From Thunnus maccoyii (Eukaryota; Chordata; Actinopteri; Scombriformes; Scombridae): a stretch of 64,000 nt of DNA. Both the position numbers and the translations under genes were made by a program. The stretch lies in contig NC_056551.1 of the NCBI RefSeq assembly GCF_910596095.1, positions 3,584,501-3,648,500 on the forward strand. The letters run 5' to 3'. The notes beneath the pieces were generated by a model, which saw nothing but the letters and a program-made list of their open reading frames with translations, did no database searches and had not been told where the DNA came from. Below are positions 37,154 to 49,570 of this stretch, piece by piece (positions within the stretch are counted from its first letter, which is position 1; each line of letters begins with the position of its first letter).

Positions 37154-37759
37154 AAGTAACTACTCAAATCTCATACTGGCAGAGAAGGTAAGGTAAGTAC
37201 ATAGTATGGAGTATCAAGGTAAGTGAGCTACGTCAAATCAGAACATGATATATCCCATATGAAAGAACTCTTTGCACAAAGACTGCATTGCAATACACCA
37301 TGTTTAGTAGTTGCTCACAAAGTTTTACATGATAAAAAATGCAATTTCAGCTCTTCGACTCATTCAGGACAATCTCTAATATTCAATAATATCTCTTGAC
37401 TTGTCACTTTCTAATTGATAGTGGCCTAATCAGTTGCACAGGTTTGGGGTCCATTTCTCCAGCCCAACAGAAATAGGCTGGAAATGTCGCCGTAAGTATA
37501 AGTCTAATCATATCACTTGAATCCAAAGTAAGTTATTATTAGGATACTGTATTCAAATGTCTGCCTTTTTTAATCTAAAAGGTTTAGAATTGCTGTATAT
37601 TTATCCAACCATTACATTGTTGCTTGAAATAAATGTCTTTATTCTATTCTGACTGTAATAGTCTCTGTCTCAGGTCCAGAATGCTGTGTTCCAGGAACAG
37701 CACCTCTGGAGAGATGAAAGGAATTAACAGGTCTAAGCAATAATTTCATCTTCATTTAT

Positions 37760-38096
37760 GTGTGAATGCTCGCATCATCAATTTAAAAAGAAAAAAATCA
37801 ACACACACCAATGTCCTCGTTTGGTGCTGGTAATGGCAAAATAACTACAGAAAAAGAGGAAAAAATAGCACCACAGAGAAAGATAATAATGTAACGCTCA
37901 TACCAACATTCCAGCCATGTTGCCTTTGATCATCACCTTGAGGTTGGTATGAGCATTACATCTTTTTCTGTGGTGCTGTTTTTTGAGTGTGCAGTATTTT
38001 CTCCTTTTCATTAGTTATTTTACCACTACCAGCACTAAACTATGTCTCTGATGTGTATTGATTTTTCTTTCAACTGATAACTTGAGCATTCACACG
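37760..38096. repeat. Long hairpin (inverted repeat, about 150-base arms)
   Basis: The left arm (37760-37907) and right arm (about 37943-38096) are inverted relatives along their full length. Landmarks: 'tgtgaatgct' pairs with 'agcattcaca', 'tagcaccacag' with 'ctgtggtgct', and 'gctcataccaac' with 'gttggtatgagc'. The loop is about 35 bases. Small gaps divide the arms. It could be a palindromic MITE or a locus whose transcript folds into long double-stranded RNA. Confidence 0.75.
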
Positions 38097-38483
38097 TGAA
38101 TTAAGATCAAATCACTGCTGTTGTTTTTTAACCCCTTTTCTAATGCTCGACTTAAATCCAATCGAGTGGCTAGTAATATGTATTCCAAGAGTTAAAAAAG
38201 CAATTTAATTTTTGAATGCTGTTGAAATTAGTATCTGTATTTAATAAACTTTGTTACAATGTTAAAATTTGACTAAGTCTTGTATGTGTTTTGAAAATAA
38301 CAAGAAAACGCATTTTAACATTTTACTGTACATGTCTTGTTTGTTTGTTGAGTCGAGCTGGAAGCTACCTTTGTAGAGAGGTTTAAGGTGTTCCGTTACT
38401 TAATAAAAGGCAGCAAGCGACAAGCCACTATGGAGCAAAAAGAGAACTTCAGTTCTAAGCAGAATCCTTTGAAGAGGTTCGGC

Positions 38484-39394
38484 TCATTGTGTTCCCTGGT
38501 CAGCAGTGGTGAGAAAAGGCATCAGGGGAGACTTGTACTGTCTATGAACTGTAGTTACTGTGTGGTCTCCAAGTGTGCAGTCCTCCCACAGGCTCCCAAC
38601 ATCTCTCTGGCAGTTTGGCACATCTGGTCGGTCCATGACCTCATGCTCCATGCTGGGTGTTGCAATGTCATCTAGTAAAATAGTATATTGTATTTCTTTT
38701 AACAATATGTAGCCTATAAACAAATATAATAATTTTGCCACTGTAGACTACTGTAAATCAGACATTTTCATTAACTATCAAATTATACACAATAATTGCA
38801 AGTGACAAATGATCTGATCTGTACTTTGACAGATTATGTGGTCATTATTAGCCTATATTTGGTCCTACAGACAGCAATAGATATGGAAGGTGTTTCAGAA
38901 GTAAGTATACATTAGTAGGTATATGTTGTTTCCTGGTGTTAACATTTCATAAGTATAATTTGTAGTATTAGCTACTGAATGCTGAAATTCAATGCTGAAT
39001 TAATTTGGTGACAAATTTTACATGATACAACATGATAAAGCAAAGGCTTTTCACCATTATCACTATTATTATTGTTACAAATTGTACACATGCTTTTTAA
39101 AAATCACTGTAATCAAAGGAACCTGAAAATTGATAATTTGACGTACCTGACTGCCTGACTAGCACCCGGCGTGGTTTCTTCAACAGAGCTTCATAGCCAA
39201 GCCACTTCTCTGGGTTGGGATGCTCTTTTGTAGGGATGCTCTTTTTATCCACAAAGTGGAAGGAAGAGGGAGTTTAGAAGATGGGTAGGTTTTTCAGATT
39301 CAAAGTCTTCATCCTCCTTTGGAGGTGGGGGCAGGTCATATGGGGCTCCACAGCTACACTGAGACCAAAGTTGACGTCGATGTTCAAAACATTC
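38484..39394 (-). pseudogene. Remnant of an unrecognised spliced gene inside the intron of copy 2
   Basis: Three minus-strand coding pieces follow each other. The first opens after TTTTACTGTAG at 39394 and includes SQCSCGAPYDLPPPPKEDED. The second includes KEHPNPEKWLGYEALLKK and ends at a strong donor (TCAG|GTACGT at 39147). The third opens after TTTTACTAG at 38671, includes MEHEVMDRPDVPNCQRDVG and SPLMPF, and stops at TGA 38484-38486. Pieces two and three join in phase, giving a Asp codon across the junction. Pieces one and two are contiguous but out of frame by one base somewhere around 39256-39282. A hAT element inserted just upstream at 39516. I do not recognise the protein. The residue patterns look like true coding sequence. 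A frameshift and a lost 5' part suggest a pseudogene, unless the shift is an assembly error. Confidence 0.5.
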
Positions 39395-39515
39395 CTACAG
39401 TAAAACTCCTGTCGTTTTTTCCAATTATGGAACCCTATTACTGAACATATAATACTCATCATTTTTCGATCGATAACGCTATAGCTTAAATTGATAGCTA
39501 GCTAACAGTACAGAC

Positions 39516-41258
39516 CAGTGGCAGCTGGTGACTCAAAAAAATGAGGAGGACAGGAGGAAAATCAACATGGAATCTTACAACAAACCGCATCATACTATAT
39601 CATTGTCCCCCACCCGATGAAATCAAAGGTGAAAAGGCTGCTTATTTAAAGACATTTAGCATATACATATTATTTCTAAACAAAGAAGTGCTCATTTTAG
39701 CTGTGGAGTGGTTCAGGATGTGTTATTTTACCAACAACGTGAAATTCAAATTCATAGTATTGTTCTATTGTGACAACAGATTAATGTTCTCATCAAAAAC
39801 AGACAACATATCACTTGATTTACACATGTTTCCTATGTATTTTCTTAGTAAACAGAAATATATAAAGTAGCACAAAGCTTATAATGTGATACAGGTACAG
39901 ATCAGTGCTGAATACAAAAAATATTGAACACTAAAAACATTCACAGATCTAAAAGTGTAGGTTCACAAAAAGTATTAATGCATGTATGAAATATATGACT
40001 TACACACTCTTATCTATATGCACGACATACAAAATATAGTCTACAAAGCTGACATGTTAACACTTGTTATTTTAGTTACTTTAAGCTTATTAGTCAATAT
40101 AGACTCAGCTTAAAAACGAACTGAAGAAAATGTCTTAAGCCAATCACACAACATCAACAGGTGACTGAACAACCACTCAATTAAAAACCAGATCAATTCC
40201 AAATGAATGAATTAGTCTGTTACAGCTCACTGTAACTTCAACAAGGAAACTGCCCACAGCACATTATATGATCTCTGCTGCATTCTTGTTAAGGAGATAA
40301 ATTCACACAACAACCACAGAGACATTTAACTAGCAGAGATGAAATTAGCAACCAAAGAGACAAAGAGAGAGAAGCTGTATCTGACTCAAATTGTCTTCTT
40401 TCTTTCATGGAGACGAAGTATCCATGTCATAACGTCCATCTGTGGCTGTTGGTCATCTTATTTGTTAGTTAACAGAACTTTGTGGCTGTTGGTTAACCAG
40501 TCTGATATCATTAGCAACGATGACAAACAAGCTAACTCTCCTGGTTGTTTCTCCAGTTGGTTCTCTCTCCAGCCTCCCCGGCAGCATCCTGCCGCTGCTG
40601 CGCCACACAGTCCAGATCCATTCTCCCGTTACTTTAACAACAGTCCTTAACAGTCCTTCCATGGATGTACAAAGAGTCCTTCAGGCTGCCACAACAAGCC
40701 AACTATTGTGTTTGCTAATGTAAGGAGCTATCTACTGCTCGTTATCTACTGCTGCTACACTGCCTTACAGTGGAGAGAATTGAAGATGAAATCTGGAAAC
40801 TATCATTGGACCAACACGATGTCAATATTGCATTCTGGTTGTTGATTGGTTAGGGAGGACATCCTCCCTTGGAACATCATTTTACGTGTCTTGGCCAATC
40901 ATAGATAAGCATGAAAAAAAATGAAGTACATTAAATTGATGTAAGAGATCCCGCCCCGAGGAGGACAGCAGGCACCTGTCCTCCTCTGTCACCCACTCCC
41001 CCGACTCTCCTCCACTGCCCCCCACCACTTCACACAAGCTGCTCTTTGTCTTCCTGCCCTGCAGGTGTAGCTGTTGAACCAGAATTTCAATAATGGATTT
41101 TTCCAAAGAAGAGAGAAAAACTATTTTATAAATAATACTGAGATTTGGTAATGGTTTATTTCAACCAAATATTCTTTTTTGTATTTTGATCTCCCTCTTG
41201 CCTCTCAAAAAATAGAGGAGGAGCAATCTCCTCTGCCTCTATGGACCAGCCTCCACTG
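39516..41258. mobile_element. Non-autonomous hAT transposon with exact 8-bp target duplication
   Basis: The left end 'cagtggcagctggt' and right end 'accagcctccactg' are inverted repeats with two mismatches. The same 8 bases, GTACAGAC, flank it at 39508-39515 and 41259-41266. An 8-bp duplication with CAGTGG ends is the signature of the hAT superfamily. Length is 1743 bp. The ORFs inside are short and I see no transposase, so it depended on another element. The intact duplication suggests a fairly recent insertion. Confidence 0.9.
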
Positions 41259-41559
41259 GTACAGACTCACGTAAGTAGGTCTATCTGCAGACGCGCAGAC
41301 CTACACGGCCTTGCAGCCAATTTTTCCCAGTGGTCACTCACAGTATTACAGCGAAGAATCCCCCTGCAGCCTAAAAAGCATTATCCCCATAGACCACCGC
41401 TGTAAAAGAGACATCTATAAAACTGTTGATAGGACACTTTGAACTGCAGACAAGGTCAATTAAGACTCTTTCTATTATGAATTTTTGATCCATGGAGGTT
41501 TTATATTATATAAAAGTTTCCTTGAGCCGAGAAAAGCGATTTAAAAGTCAGTGACATTA

Positions 41560-42050
41560 TCACAATATAAAGTCTATGGGCCAGGCGGGAACTCGTGGGT
41601 GGGGCCAGCAGGGGAAACACCACTGAGCATATTCAGTGGGCCGCACAATGCAGAAGCAAACCCAGGTAGAAACTTTTTTTGGCATATGCACATACGCACC
41701 AGGCAAGCAATTCTTACTGGACTGAATAGGCACCATTTTAAGTCTGTTATCCAGCTCTTATAATACATCCATGGTCCGCAGATAGACTACTACTAAACAA
41801 CTTCCATTGATTCTCCTCAACCACCAGAAGTTCAAACACAATCAGTGTTTGAACTCAGTGCTCCGCTGACACCTTTGGGTGCTATATATAGCTCGCATTT
41901 CAGCTCCTCCCAGCAAGGATGTGAGAGAGAGATGCGAGGATGGAAGAATTTAATTCACCAAACGGGATGTCCTTGCTCACTCCAGCATCATTTTGAGGAG
42001 ACGGCAACTATTGGTGGCACACAACACCTCAACTGTCAAATATGAAGAAG
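41560..42050. repeat. Probable dispersed repeat
   Basis: Words such as 'aggcgggaactcgtgggtgg' and 'ttataatacatccatggtcc' recur in fish non-autonomous elements as I remember them. No second copy lies in this window, so this is a weak call. Confidence 0.3.
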
Positions 42051-43489
42051 TCAGCTATCAATATGTAGAAATTATTAAGTAACTGTTTAAACTTAAAATT
42101 CATATACAATTAATTAACACTTAAAACTGTTACTTAATAGTAAATGGGCTAAAACATGACGTTGGTATTGTTGTTAAAATATTGTAGTTGGGTTAGGGTT
42201 AGTTGCTTTTAAGGTGGGCTTAAAATATCTTGTGTCTCGTGTCTTGTGTATACAGATTACAGATTGACATTTGTACCCAGAACATCATGAGGGAACCTTG
42301 TATTGGCTCTCTGGTGTGCAGTAACTCCCTCCCTCACTGTTCAGTGTCGACTGTAAAAACACTATTTGTGTCACTTTGTTCAGGTATTCATTACTCCCAG
42401 TAAATCTTTTCAGCTGCCAAAGCTGCCTAAAGGGTCATGACATACAATCCATTTTAGTACATTTAGCTACTGTCTGAGCTCTGGTGTCAGAGTCAGCTGC
42501 TAACCTTTCAGTGTGCTAATGGATCAAATTTTCCTCACGGGATGACTTAATTTTTACATTCTTTGAATGTAAGAATTTTATTTGTTAGCAGAATAAAGTC
42601 ATAAAGTGAGATGTTTCCATTCTTACATGATGAAGGTTAGATCAAATTTTGGGCAGAAGAAACTAAAACATTTGTTGTCAGTCTATCAATCAATAACCTC
42701 TTCTGTCATTTCAGAACCTGCCATTACCTTCCTGCCCAGCAGATTGTTGCCTGTATGCTGGCTTTTCCCTTTTTGCTTGGTTGCCTGTTTTGATTGCCCG
42801 CCTGTTGAGTAAACCTTGCTCCTGCCTCTCAGTTGTTCATTTGAGTCTGCACCTTGCTTACGTTAACTATTGCATATCTATATATATTTGAGGTGGACCA
42901 AACCCAATTGTAATTCAAGGTTCAGCGTTCAATCTGTACAGTTTATCAGTCAAGCTCACAAAGACAGTCAATCAGATAGTTGAATTACTTTAACATTGAT
43001 TATTAGTAGTTAGTAGTTGGTGGTTTTTACCTTTTTAAGACCAATATAATATGTAGTGTGATAAATTGCATTAGCCTGCGTTTGCACACATGCAAGTAAA
43101 TATTAGGATTGCTTTGTATTTATCTCTGCAGGACAGTGTGACAGTGTTAGGTTTATCATACAATCATATTCTTCTGCTGAAAATATTCAATCATTCTGAA
43201 TCACTATATAAATAGTAGATTGACATAAATAAAGTATGATAAAAATGTTTATGCTGCGGCATCATGTTGGTGTCAGGGTATGAGACACAGACAACATAAA
43301 AACATGATCTCTCTCCACATTGCCTGTCCTCTACTAGTACTACTGGTTACTATCCTATTAAGGCAAAATGCCAAAAAAAATCTTTATGTGGAAATTAGAC
43401 GCCATAAATACCATGTATTTCTTTTTATAGACTTTTTAAGGACCTGCAGACAGCCTGTGAAGAGACAGACAAACAGTTTCAATCCTTAC

Positions 43490-43626
43490 GAGATCAAAGC
43501 GCTCTTCTCCACTCGTTCCTGCTCCAGCTGCATCTTCTGTCCATACTCTCGCTCTCTGATCTCCCAGACGTTCTTCATGATGGAGGCATCGCAGCCAGCC
43601 ACCTCAGGGTTCTTATCACTAGACAT
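43490..43626 (-). CDS. Start exon of W-x-x-S-W gene, copy 2
   Basis: Counterpart of 21613-21749, with the acceptor (TTTGCAG, exon from 43647), ATG at 43624-43626 and donor TC|GTAAGG all conserved. The peptide starts MSSDKNPEVAGCDAS; from there to EKSALI it is identical to copy 1 as read by eye, so the helix-forming part is under stronger constraint than the first dozen residues. It splices across about 9.7 kb to the exon starting at 33834. Confidence 0.75.
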
Positions 43627-44655
43627 CTTCAAACGGTTTCAGACTCCCTGCAAACAGAGAGAAAGGGGTGAATAAACCTCTGAAGAATCATTGTTATATC
43701 CATATTTCTCTTCTTTTATAATGATTGTGGCATCCTGAGTCCTGCAGAGGTGGAGGTGATGTACCTTATAGTGCTGATCTTCTGTGCACTAATCTGTGCA
43801 GAGAAGCTGCAGACAGCTCTCCTATATACTGTCACTCTGCGAGCCATTAACCTGCTGTTAGATGTTTTAGGGGCTGTCCTGACTAAAAATAACACCCTCC
43901 AACACACACACGCAGAAGATCCACTGCCCTGATACATGCTTGGAATAATACAGTAAAATATTGCTTACACATTGAGGCATCAGTATTAATAACGTACTTT
44001 ATTGTAAGATATAGTTTATATATCAGTCACAGCGGCTGATTTTCTGCAAAAGAAATACTTTTAATACTTCAATTAAATTCAGCCAATAATACTTCTTAAC
44101 TAAAATTTCAAATGCAGGACTTTTACCTGTAATTTAGAATTTTTACATTGCAGTTTTGGTAATTTTATTCTAAGTAAAACATCCAAGGATTTCTTCCACC
44201 ACTGGAGACTCTTTTATCATTTGAGTCATTGCTACTATAAAAATATTGATTAAGGGGGTTTAAAGTGGATACATGTTCCCGGCAAATTATCTTTACATCA
44301 TAACAAGTAGCAAATACTGTAATATGACTCAAAAGCAAAAATAGTTGTAAAAGATGTAAGACTTATCACTTATGGTAAGTATAATACCTTTATCTTGATA
44401 GTGGTTCTTGAGAAAAAGGGAGCCGTCAACAAAATCATCAGAATTCATCCAAATGGTACCATGAATATCCACAGCAAGGAAATCTGATCAGCAATTTTGA
44501 GATATGTCACTCTGAACAAAAGTGAAACAGACATCTTTATTCTGGGGCTTCACTGCAAGCATCACTGCTTAGGTCTAAAATCAGCACCACTGTCATGTGT
44601 CAAGTCATGTGTTATTTGCGGTTTAAGTTTTATGGAGCATATATCCGGCTCACAC

Positions 44656-45311
44656 CAGGGGCGCCAGATTCATTTCAGAAATACGGCAGCCAAAAAATAT
44701 GTGTGTATGTTGTGTGTGTGTGAGAGCTGAGTGACAGCAAGCAAGCAATAAGAATGTTATCGTTGTTGTAAGCAGCCATGACCCAAATACATATATTTAA
44801 CGATAAATCAGAAAAAAATATTACTTTCCTACTGCTTCCCCTTCACAAATTATCAACATGCCATGCTGTTGTGAAAATGTCATTCATAGCCTACAATAGC
44901 CTAAATAAACTTATGGAGAACCTCAATTGCGTTTACTCAAAAAGGAAATGCTTTGGACCTGTCATTTCAATGTGATATCATGAATTAACCAATTCATGTG
45001 AACTTTCACATGAACAAGTTAACAGCTCAAACAGACTTAAACAATGTAACACACAGCATTGAAACATTTTTATTGGTTGCAATGTGCACTGTATGCATTT
45101 GAGTTGTGTGAAAATGTCCTCTTTGATTGGATTAAAATGTAAATATTCTTCCCGTTTTATGTTTGCCTGCTTTATTTTACCTAATGTCTTAGAGTGTTGC
45201 AATATAAGGGCATTTGCAGGGATACAGTGATTCGTGACTTAAAAAGAATGTGGGAGGAGGGTAAAGTGGAGGGACCAATGGCCCCTTGGACCCCCTACCC
45301 CTATGACCTTG
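44656..45311. mobile_element. hAT-like insertion with 8-bp target duplication, in block B copy 2 only
   Basis: GCTCACAC occurs at 44648-44655 and again at 45312-45319. The paralogous site in copy 1 (near 22687-22695) has one GCTCACAC and continues directly into the matching flank, so the empty site is preserved. The left end is CAGGGGCG-like; the right end only partly mirrors it (reverse complement 'caaggtcataggggtagg'). Length is 656 bp with no transposase ORF. A GT-rich stretch lies at 44700-44722. Confidence 0.75.
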
Positions 45312-46149
45312 GCTCACACCCTGAAACTCACTCTTCCTGCCATACATGTACAGTAAGTCCTGCAGAATGGTATGCTGGGAATGTCAGCCCTCTTGACACA
45401 CAGACACACTCAGCTCTGCCAAAAACACTTACTGCAAACGTGCATTTGACTCTACCACAAGTCTTGTTTTGTTACAATAAAATAAATTTGGAACATTCTT
45501 TTTTGGGCTGCTTATAAGCAAATGTGCACGGGTGTTTGGAGACGTGCAGATGACTGTATCTGTGTTGACAGAGATATGAATTGTCCTTTCTGGCTGTTCC
45601 ATGTGTCTCTGAGGGAACACAAAAACATTTGTTCCACCTCCTGTCCGGGTGCTCTTTTTCAAGAGTGACCAGTGTACAAGAATAAACATAAAACAGTCAA
45701 AGCATAGATACACAGATAATTCACAGACACAGTTAGACATTATTTTCACATTTGGAAAAGCAATTACAAATGGGATTGTGATACATAAATATAAAATGTT
45801 CAAGAGAAATTAGAGTCACATTTTTTGCAGCTTGTTACATTTGTAGCGGTGCAGTATTTGGAACCACTTTTTCCAAGTTCAGTGTGAATAAGAGGTACGG
45901 TTCATGTTAAAATGTCCTGTGATCTAACATTGTTAGTACTGTATTTAAGTGTAACCAGAGAGCAGAGGTAATGAGGCACTTTTTGCAGTAGAGCCTTATA
46001 AATAAATCATACAATGCTGCTCCCTTGTGTTTGTTATGGAGGACAATCCCACCTTTTCATATAAGATGCAATGGTGAGTGAGGACTTTATCACCTGTGAT
46101 GAAGCACAGTGCACTGTGTTAGACAGAGTCGCAGACAGAACTGTAGATT

Positions 46150-47420
46150 ATACAATGGTCTTCCAACAAGCAGAAGAGAAACATGATTTGTTTCTTTACA
46201 TACACATAATATACATATACAAAAATCCAATTTCGACCTTCAGTTTGCGTGATATGTGTTCCACATGGGTCTTAAAAGTGAGTCTGGCATCCAGCCAGAG
46301 TCCCAAGTTTTATGGGCAATTGGATACTCTTCGGTGACCTAGAGAATAGCATACATTTAGTTTTGCCAGAATTTAAAACAAACTTATGTTTGATGAGTGA
46401 GATCTGAAATGTGTCAAAAGCAGACTGTCGACTTGCAATGACCAGATTAAAAGAAGAGCCAGTGGCATATAAAATAGTGTTATCTGGATAAAAATGTACA
46501 TTACAATTTGGGGTGACAGGTATATACACAAATACAAATACGGTATTCAGAAAAGCACAAATATTGGGTTAATACAAATATTTTTTTAGTGAAAATATTT
46601 TTAAAATTATTCATGTTCAGGAAGAAAAGAAACATGTCAAATAAGAGCGCGCAGGTTGAGACTTGTAGCATAGCAAGGTTACATCACCGTCTTCGCCTCT
46701 CTCCTCTGCTCTGCTCTTCTGTTTATCTCGTGTCATATATAAATAGCTGCAGGTCTGCATGTCTGGTGAAGCTGAGCTGTATACATACATATATATATAT
46801 ATATATAACATGAAGGGGACTTGACTTGGAACGGTTGTAAACTAGTGTCTGAGCTCTACCTGAGAGATAGTCATAAAACCATTTAATGGGCTGTTCATTT
46901 AGTCCTATCAAGCATAGTTTTTTAAGTAAAATACTATGATCAGCTGAATCAGATGCTTTAGATAGGTCTATGAAAAGTGCAGCACAGTGTTGATGATTGT
47001 CCAAGGCTTCAATGGTATTGTTAATTACACATAATGCAGCTGTTGTTGTGCTATGACTAGATCTAAATCCTGGCTCCTCAGGCTGTAATACGTTTTTTTG
47101 TCTCTAGAAAAAGTCTCAGTTGAGAATTCACTCGGGACACTGGGTTTTTACTAAGCAGGACAATTCTGAGATCGGACAGTAGTTATTTAAGTCACTAGGT
47201 TCACCACCTTTATGTAACAGAATAACCTGTGCAGCGTTCCAGATTTTCAGAATTTTACCTGATTCAAATGATAAGTAAAACAACTAAATAAAAACACGAG
47301 CTAGAGGTGCTGCAAGTAAATTAGCAAAAAGACGCAGGAGGGAAGGATCTAAATTATCTGCACCCTTAGATTTGTTAGGGTTTAAACTGACCAGTTTACT
47401 GTTAACCTAATAAATAAAAT
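46150..47420 (-). mobile_element. LINE reverse-transcriptase fragment (CR1/L2- or Rex-like), interrupted
   Basis: On the minus strand from the right: a segment with NPNKSKGADNLDPSLL, then HKGGEPSDLNNYCPIS, GFRSSHSTTTAAL, AALFIDLSKASDSADHSILL, and LSGRAQTLVYN. After an interruption at about 46520-46805 it resumes with CNVHFYPDNTILYATG and then LNSGKTKCMLFS and LGLWLDARLTFKTHVEHIS. These are ordered reverse transcriptase motifs; the catalytic Y-A-D-D box is changed to Y-P-D-N. Stops and frame changes show it is dead. Confidence 0.75.
46520..46805. mobile_element. Element nested in the LINE reverse transcriptase
   Basis: The LINE reading breaks off after ...KSSPLHV at about 46803 and resumes at 46529. 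Between them lies sequence like the fragment at 8692-8960 (TACAAATAC repeats, then 'aagaaacatgtcaaat'), plus a (TA)n run at 46787-46807. The nested piece therefore postdates the LINE. Confidence 0.5.
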
Positions 47421-49084
47421 AAATAATGAAATAGAAAAAAAAAATGTTGATGGTGGAAGCAAGCAAGAATAATTTTATTTAACCTCAACCTAATTTAATG
47501 CTAGCACTGTGGTTCTTGGATTGTCTGCCTGTTGGTTTGTTAGTCCGTTGGTCTAACATTTAGTCCAGAGTGTAGCATGTTGAACATTATTTGATTGATT
47601 GACAGGAAATTAGATTCATTTAATCATAATGACTTTGGTCATCTTCTGTCTTTTCTTCTAGCGCCACCAACAGATCACAATTACAGATGAGCTACTTTTA
47701 CAGTGTTGTTTATTTGTAGATTGTTGTCTATTTGCAGAGGTTCAGATGAATCTGTCTGTCAAATTTTCTGCCAATTCTTAGTTTTATGTTTTTCTTGTCT
47801 GCTTTTTCTCCATTGCCATAATACTCACTTTCCTGTCATTTCAGATCCTTCCACTCCCACCTGCCCTGCAGTAACCCCTGTGTTCCCGCCATTCCCCATT
47901 GTCTGACTTCCCTGCCCACCTGTTCAGTCAGCCTGGCAGTACACAGTAAATCCAGTTCCATTCATTCCCTGCCAGATTGTCTACTGTGCTTTTTTTCTGT
48001 ACCTGCCTGCATTCCGTCTATTATGACCCTCTGCCTGCCTTTTAGACTGTAACTCTCTAGATTGATCACTTTTGGACAGATTTGCCTGATCTCCCCTGCT
48101 TGCCTGGTTTTGAGTTTTGCCTGTTTTTTGATTCCCAGTAAACTTGAACATTGTATTTTACCTGCCTGGTCTGAGTGTCATGCTTATGGGTCCATATCAG
48201 TTTTTGTTGAGCCTTTACACCCTCAGCTATTTGGCTTCAAAGTTGCTATTGCTGCCATGACTGGCATTTTTTTTAGTAATTTACATAATTGCGTCATATT
48301 ATTATTTATAATATGATGCAATTATTGCATAAATGTGACATGCTACATGCTACATGCTCCATGCAAACTTTCTACCTGCAGCATGTTACATATCATTATA
48401 TATTTGCAATTTAGATCAACATTATGAATGTTAAGTGTTGCTCTGTACTAATCAAACAAACAAAAAAAACTAAAAGATAAGAGATTTGAGAAGTTAGACT
48501 CAGAGATGATAAATCTGCATTTACCAACATGAAACCTGACCTATATGTTCTTCGTGTTGCTGTTCATCTTCTGCAACCTGATGTTGGTCTTTTTGCTATT
48601 ATACAGACTTCCCCAGTAATGCCTTTAATATGGTGGATATAGAACTGTTTCATCCATAGCATTTTACAAGGAGCCCTTCCTGTGTGCTGATCAAAGCTGG
48701 AATCTATGACGACACCATCTAATGGAAATCATTGCACTTCGATTATATACTATTGATATTCTTCAGTAGTTAATGTTTATTAAATAAAGATTGTAATTGT
48801 GCAAATAAATCATTTCACCAGGCAAATCTATGGAAGCCCACCAGTAAAAGAAAAAATAGGTGAAACGTTAGGAAGAACAAAATAAAAGATACTGATGGTG
48901 AATCATACGTTAAATTTATGAGATATTAAGTGAATTGCAATTGTGAGAAAGTAAATAAATTTAAATTATGAAGCAACAGGTAAATCACAATTTCCATCTA
49001 GTGAGTAGATCAGAATTATGAGACAGTAAGTTGTTGTAAATAAGTTGTTCTACTGTCTCCTACTGAACAAGGACTTCAGCAACA
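47420..49084. other. Unassigned, with possible repeat tails
   Basis: 47630-47700 ('ttcttctagcgccaccaacag') resembles a widespread fish repeat. 47840-48185 has CCTGCCTG-type words like the segment at 42720-42870 and 20775-20930, so a dispersed repeat tail shared by three places is likely. No gene seen. Confidence 0.35.
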
Positions 49085-49570
49085 GCTGGATATAGGAGGA
49101 AAGTATTGTCAGAACAGAGTCCTGGCAGTAAATATGAATAGAACTAATATCATGGTTTTTCAAAAACATCCCAGATATCAGGAGAACAAATACCAGTTTA
49201 CCATAATTAATCATATCATTGAACATGGTATGAGTTATACCTACCTTGGTATAACCATAACAGGGAGTTTCAACATGGCAGTGAATGCGCTAAAAGAAAA
49301 AGCTTGAAGACTTCTAAATGCAATTAAGAGAAAATATTATGTCCAAATTCCAATTAAAATCTGCCTTAAAGTGTTTGATAGTGTCATCCAGCCCATTGCA
49401 CTGTATGGTAGTGAAGTATGGGGTCCACTCAGTCTAAATCTTTACATACAGAATTCTGCAGATACATTTTACACATACACAGAAAAACAAACAAACAAAT
49501 ACATGTAGAGCAGAATTAGGCAGATACCCACCAATAATTAACATTCAAAAGAATTTCAAAAGAATGTTAA

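Larger units (their letters stand above)
33835..43489. other. Intron of gene copy 2, expanded by insertions
   Basis: Bounded by donor TC|GTAAGG at 43490 and the acceptor at 33835, in the same phase as copy 1. About 7.5 kb of it (34765-42287) has no counterpart in copy 1. That part holds two MITEs, a long hairpin, a spliced-gene remnant and a hAT element, all listed separately. The stretch 34765-35740 holds nothing I recognise. Confidence 0.6.
42288..46140. repeat. Segmental duplication block B, copy 2
   Basis: Counterpart of 20398-23860. It holds the start exon of gene copy 2 and its 5' flank. A 656-bp element interrupts it at 44656-45311. Further right it gives way to LINE sequence on the minus strand. 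Confidence 0.85.
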
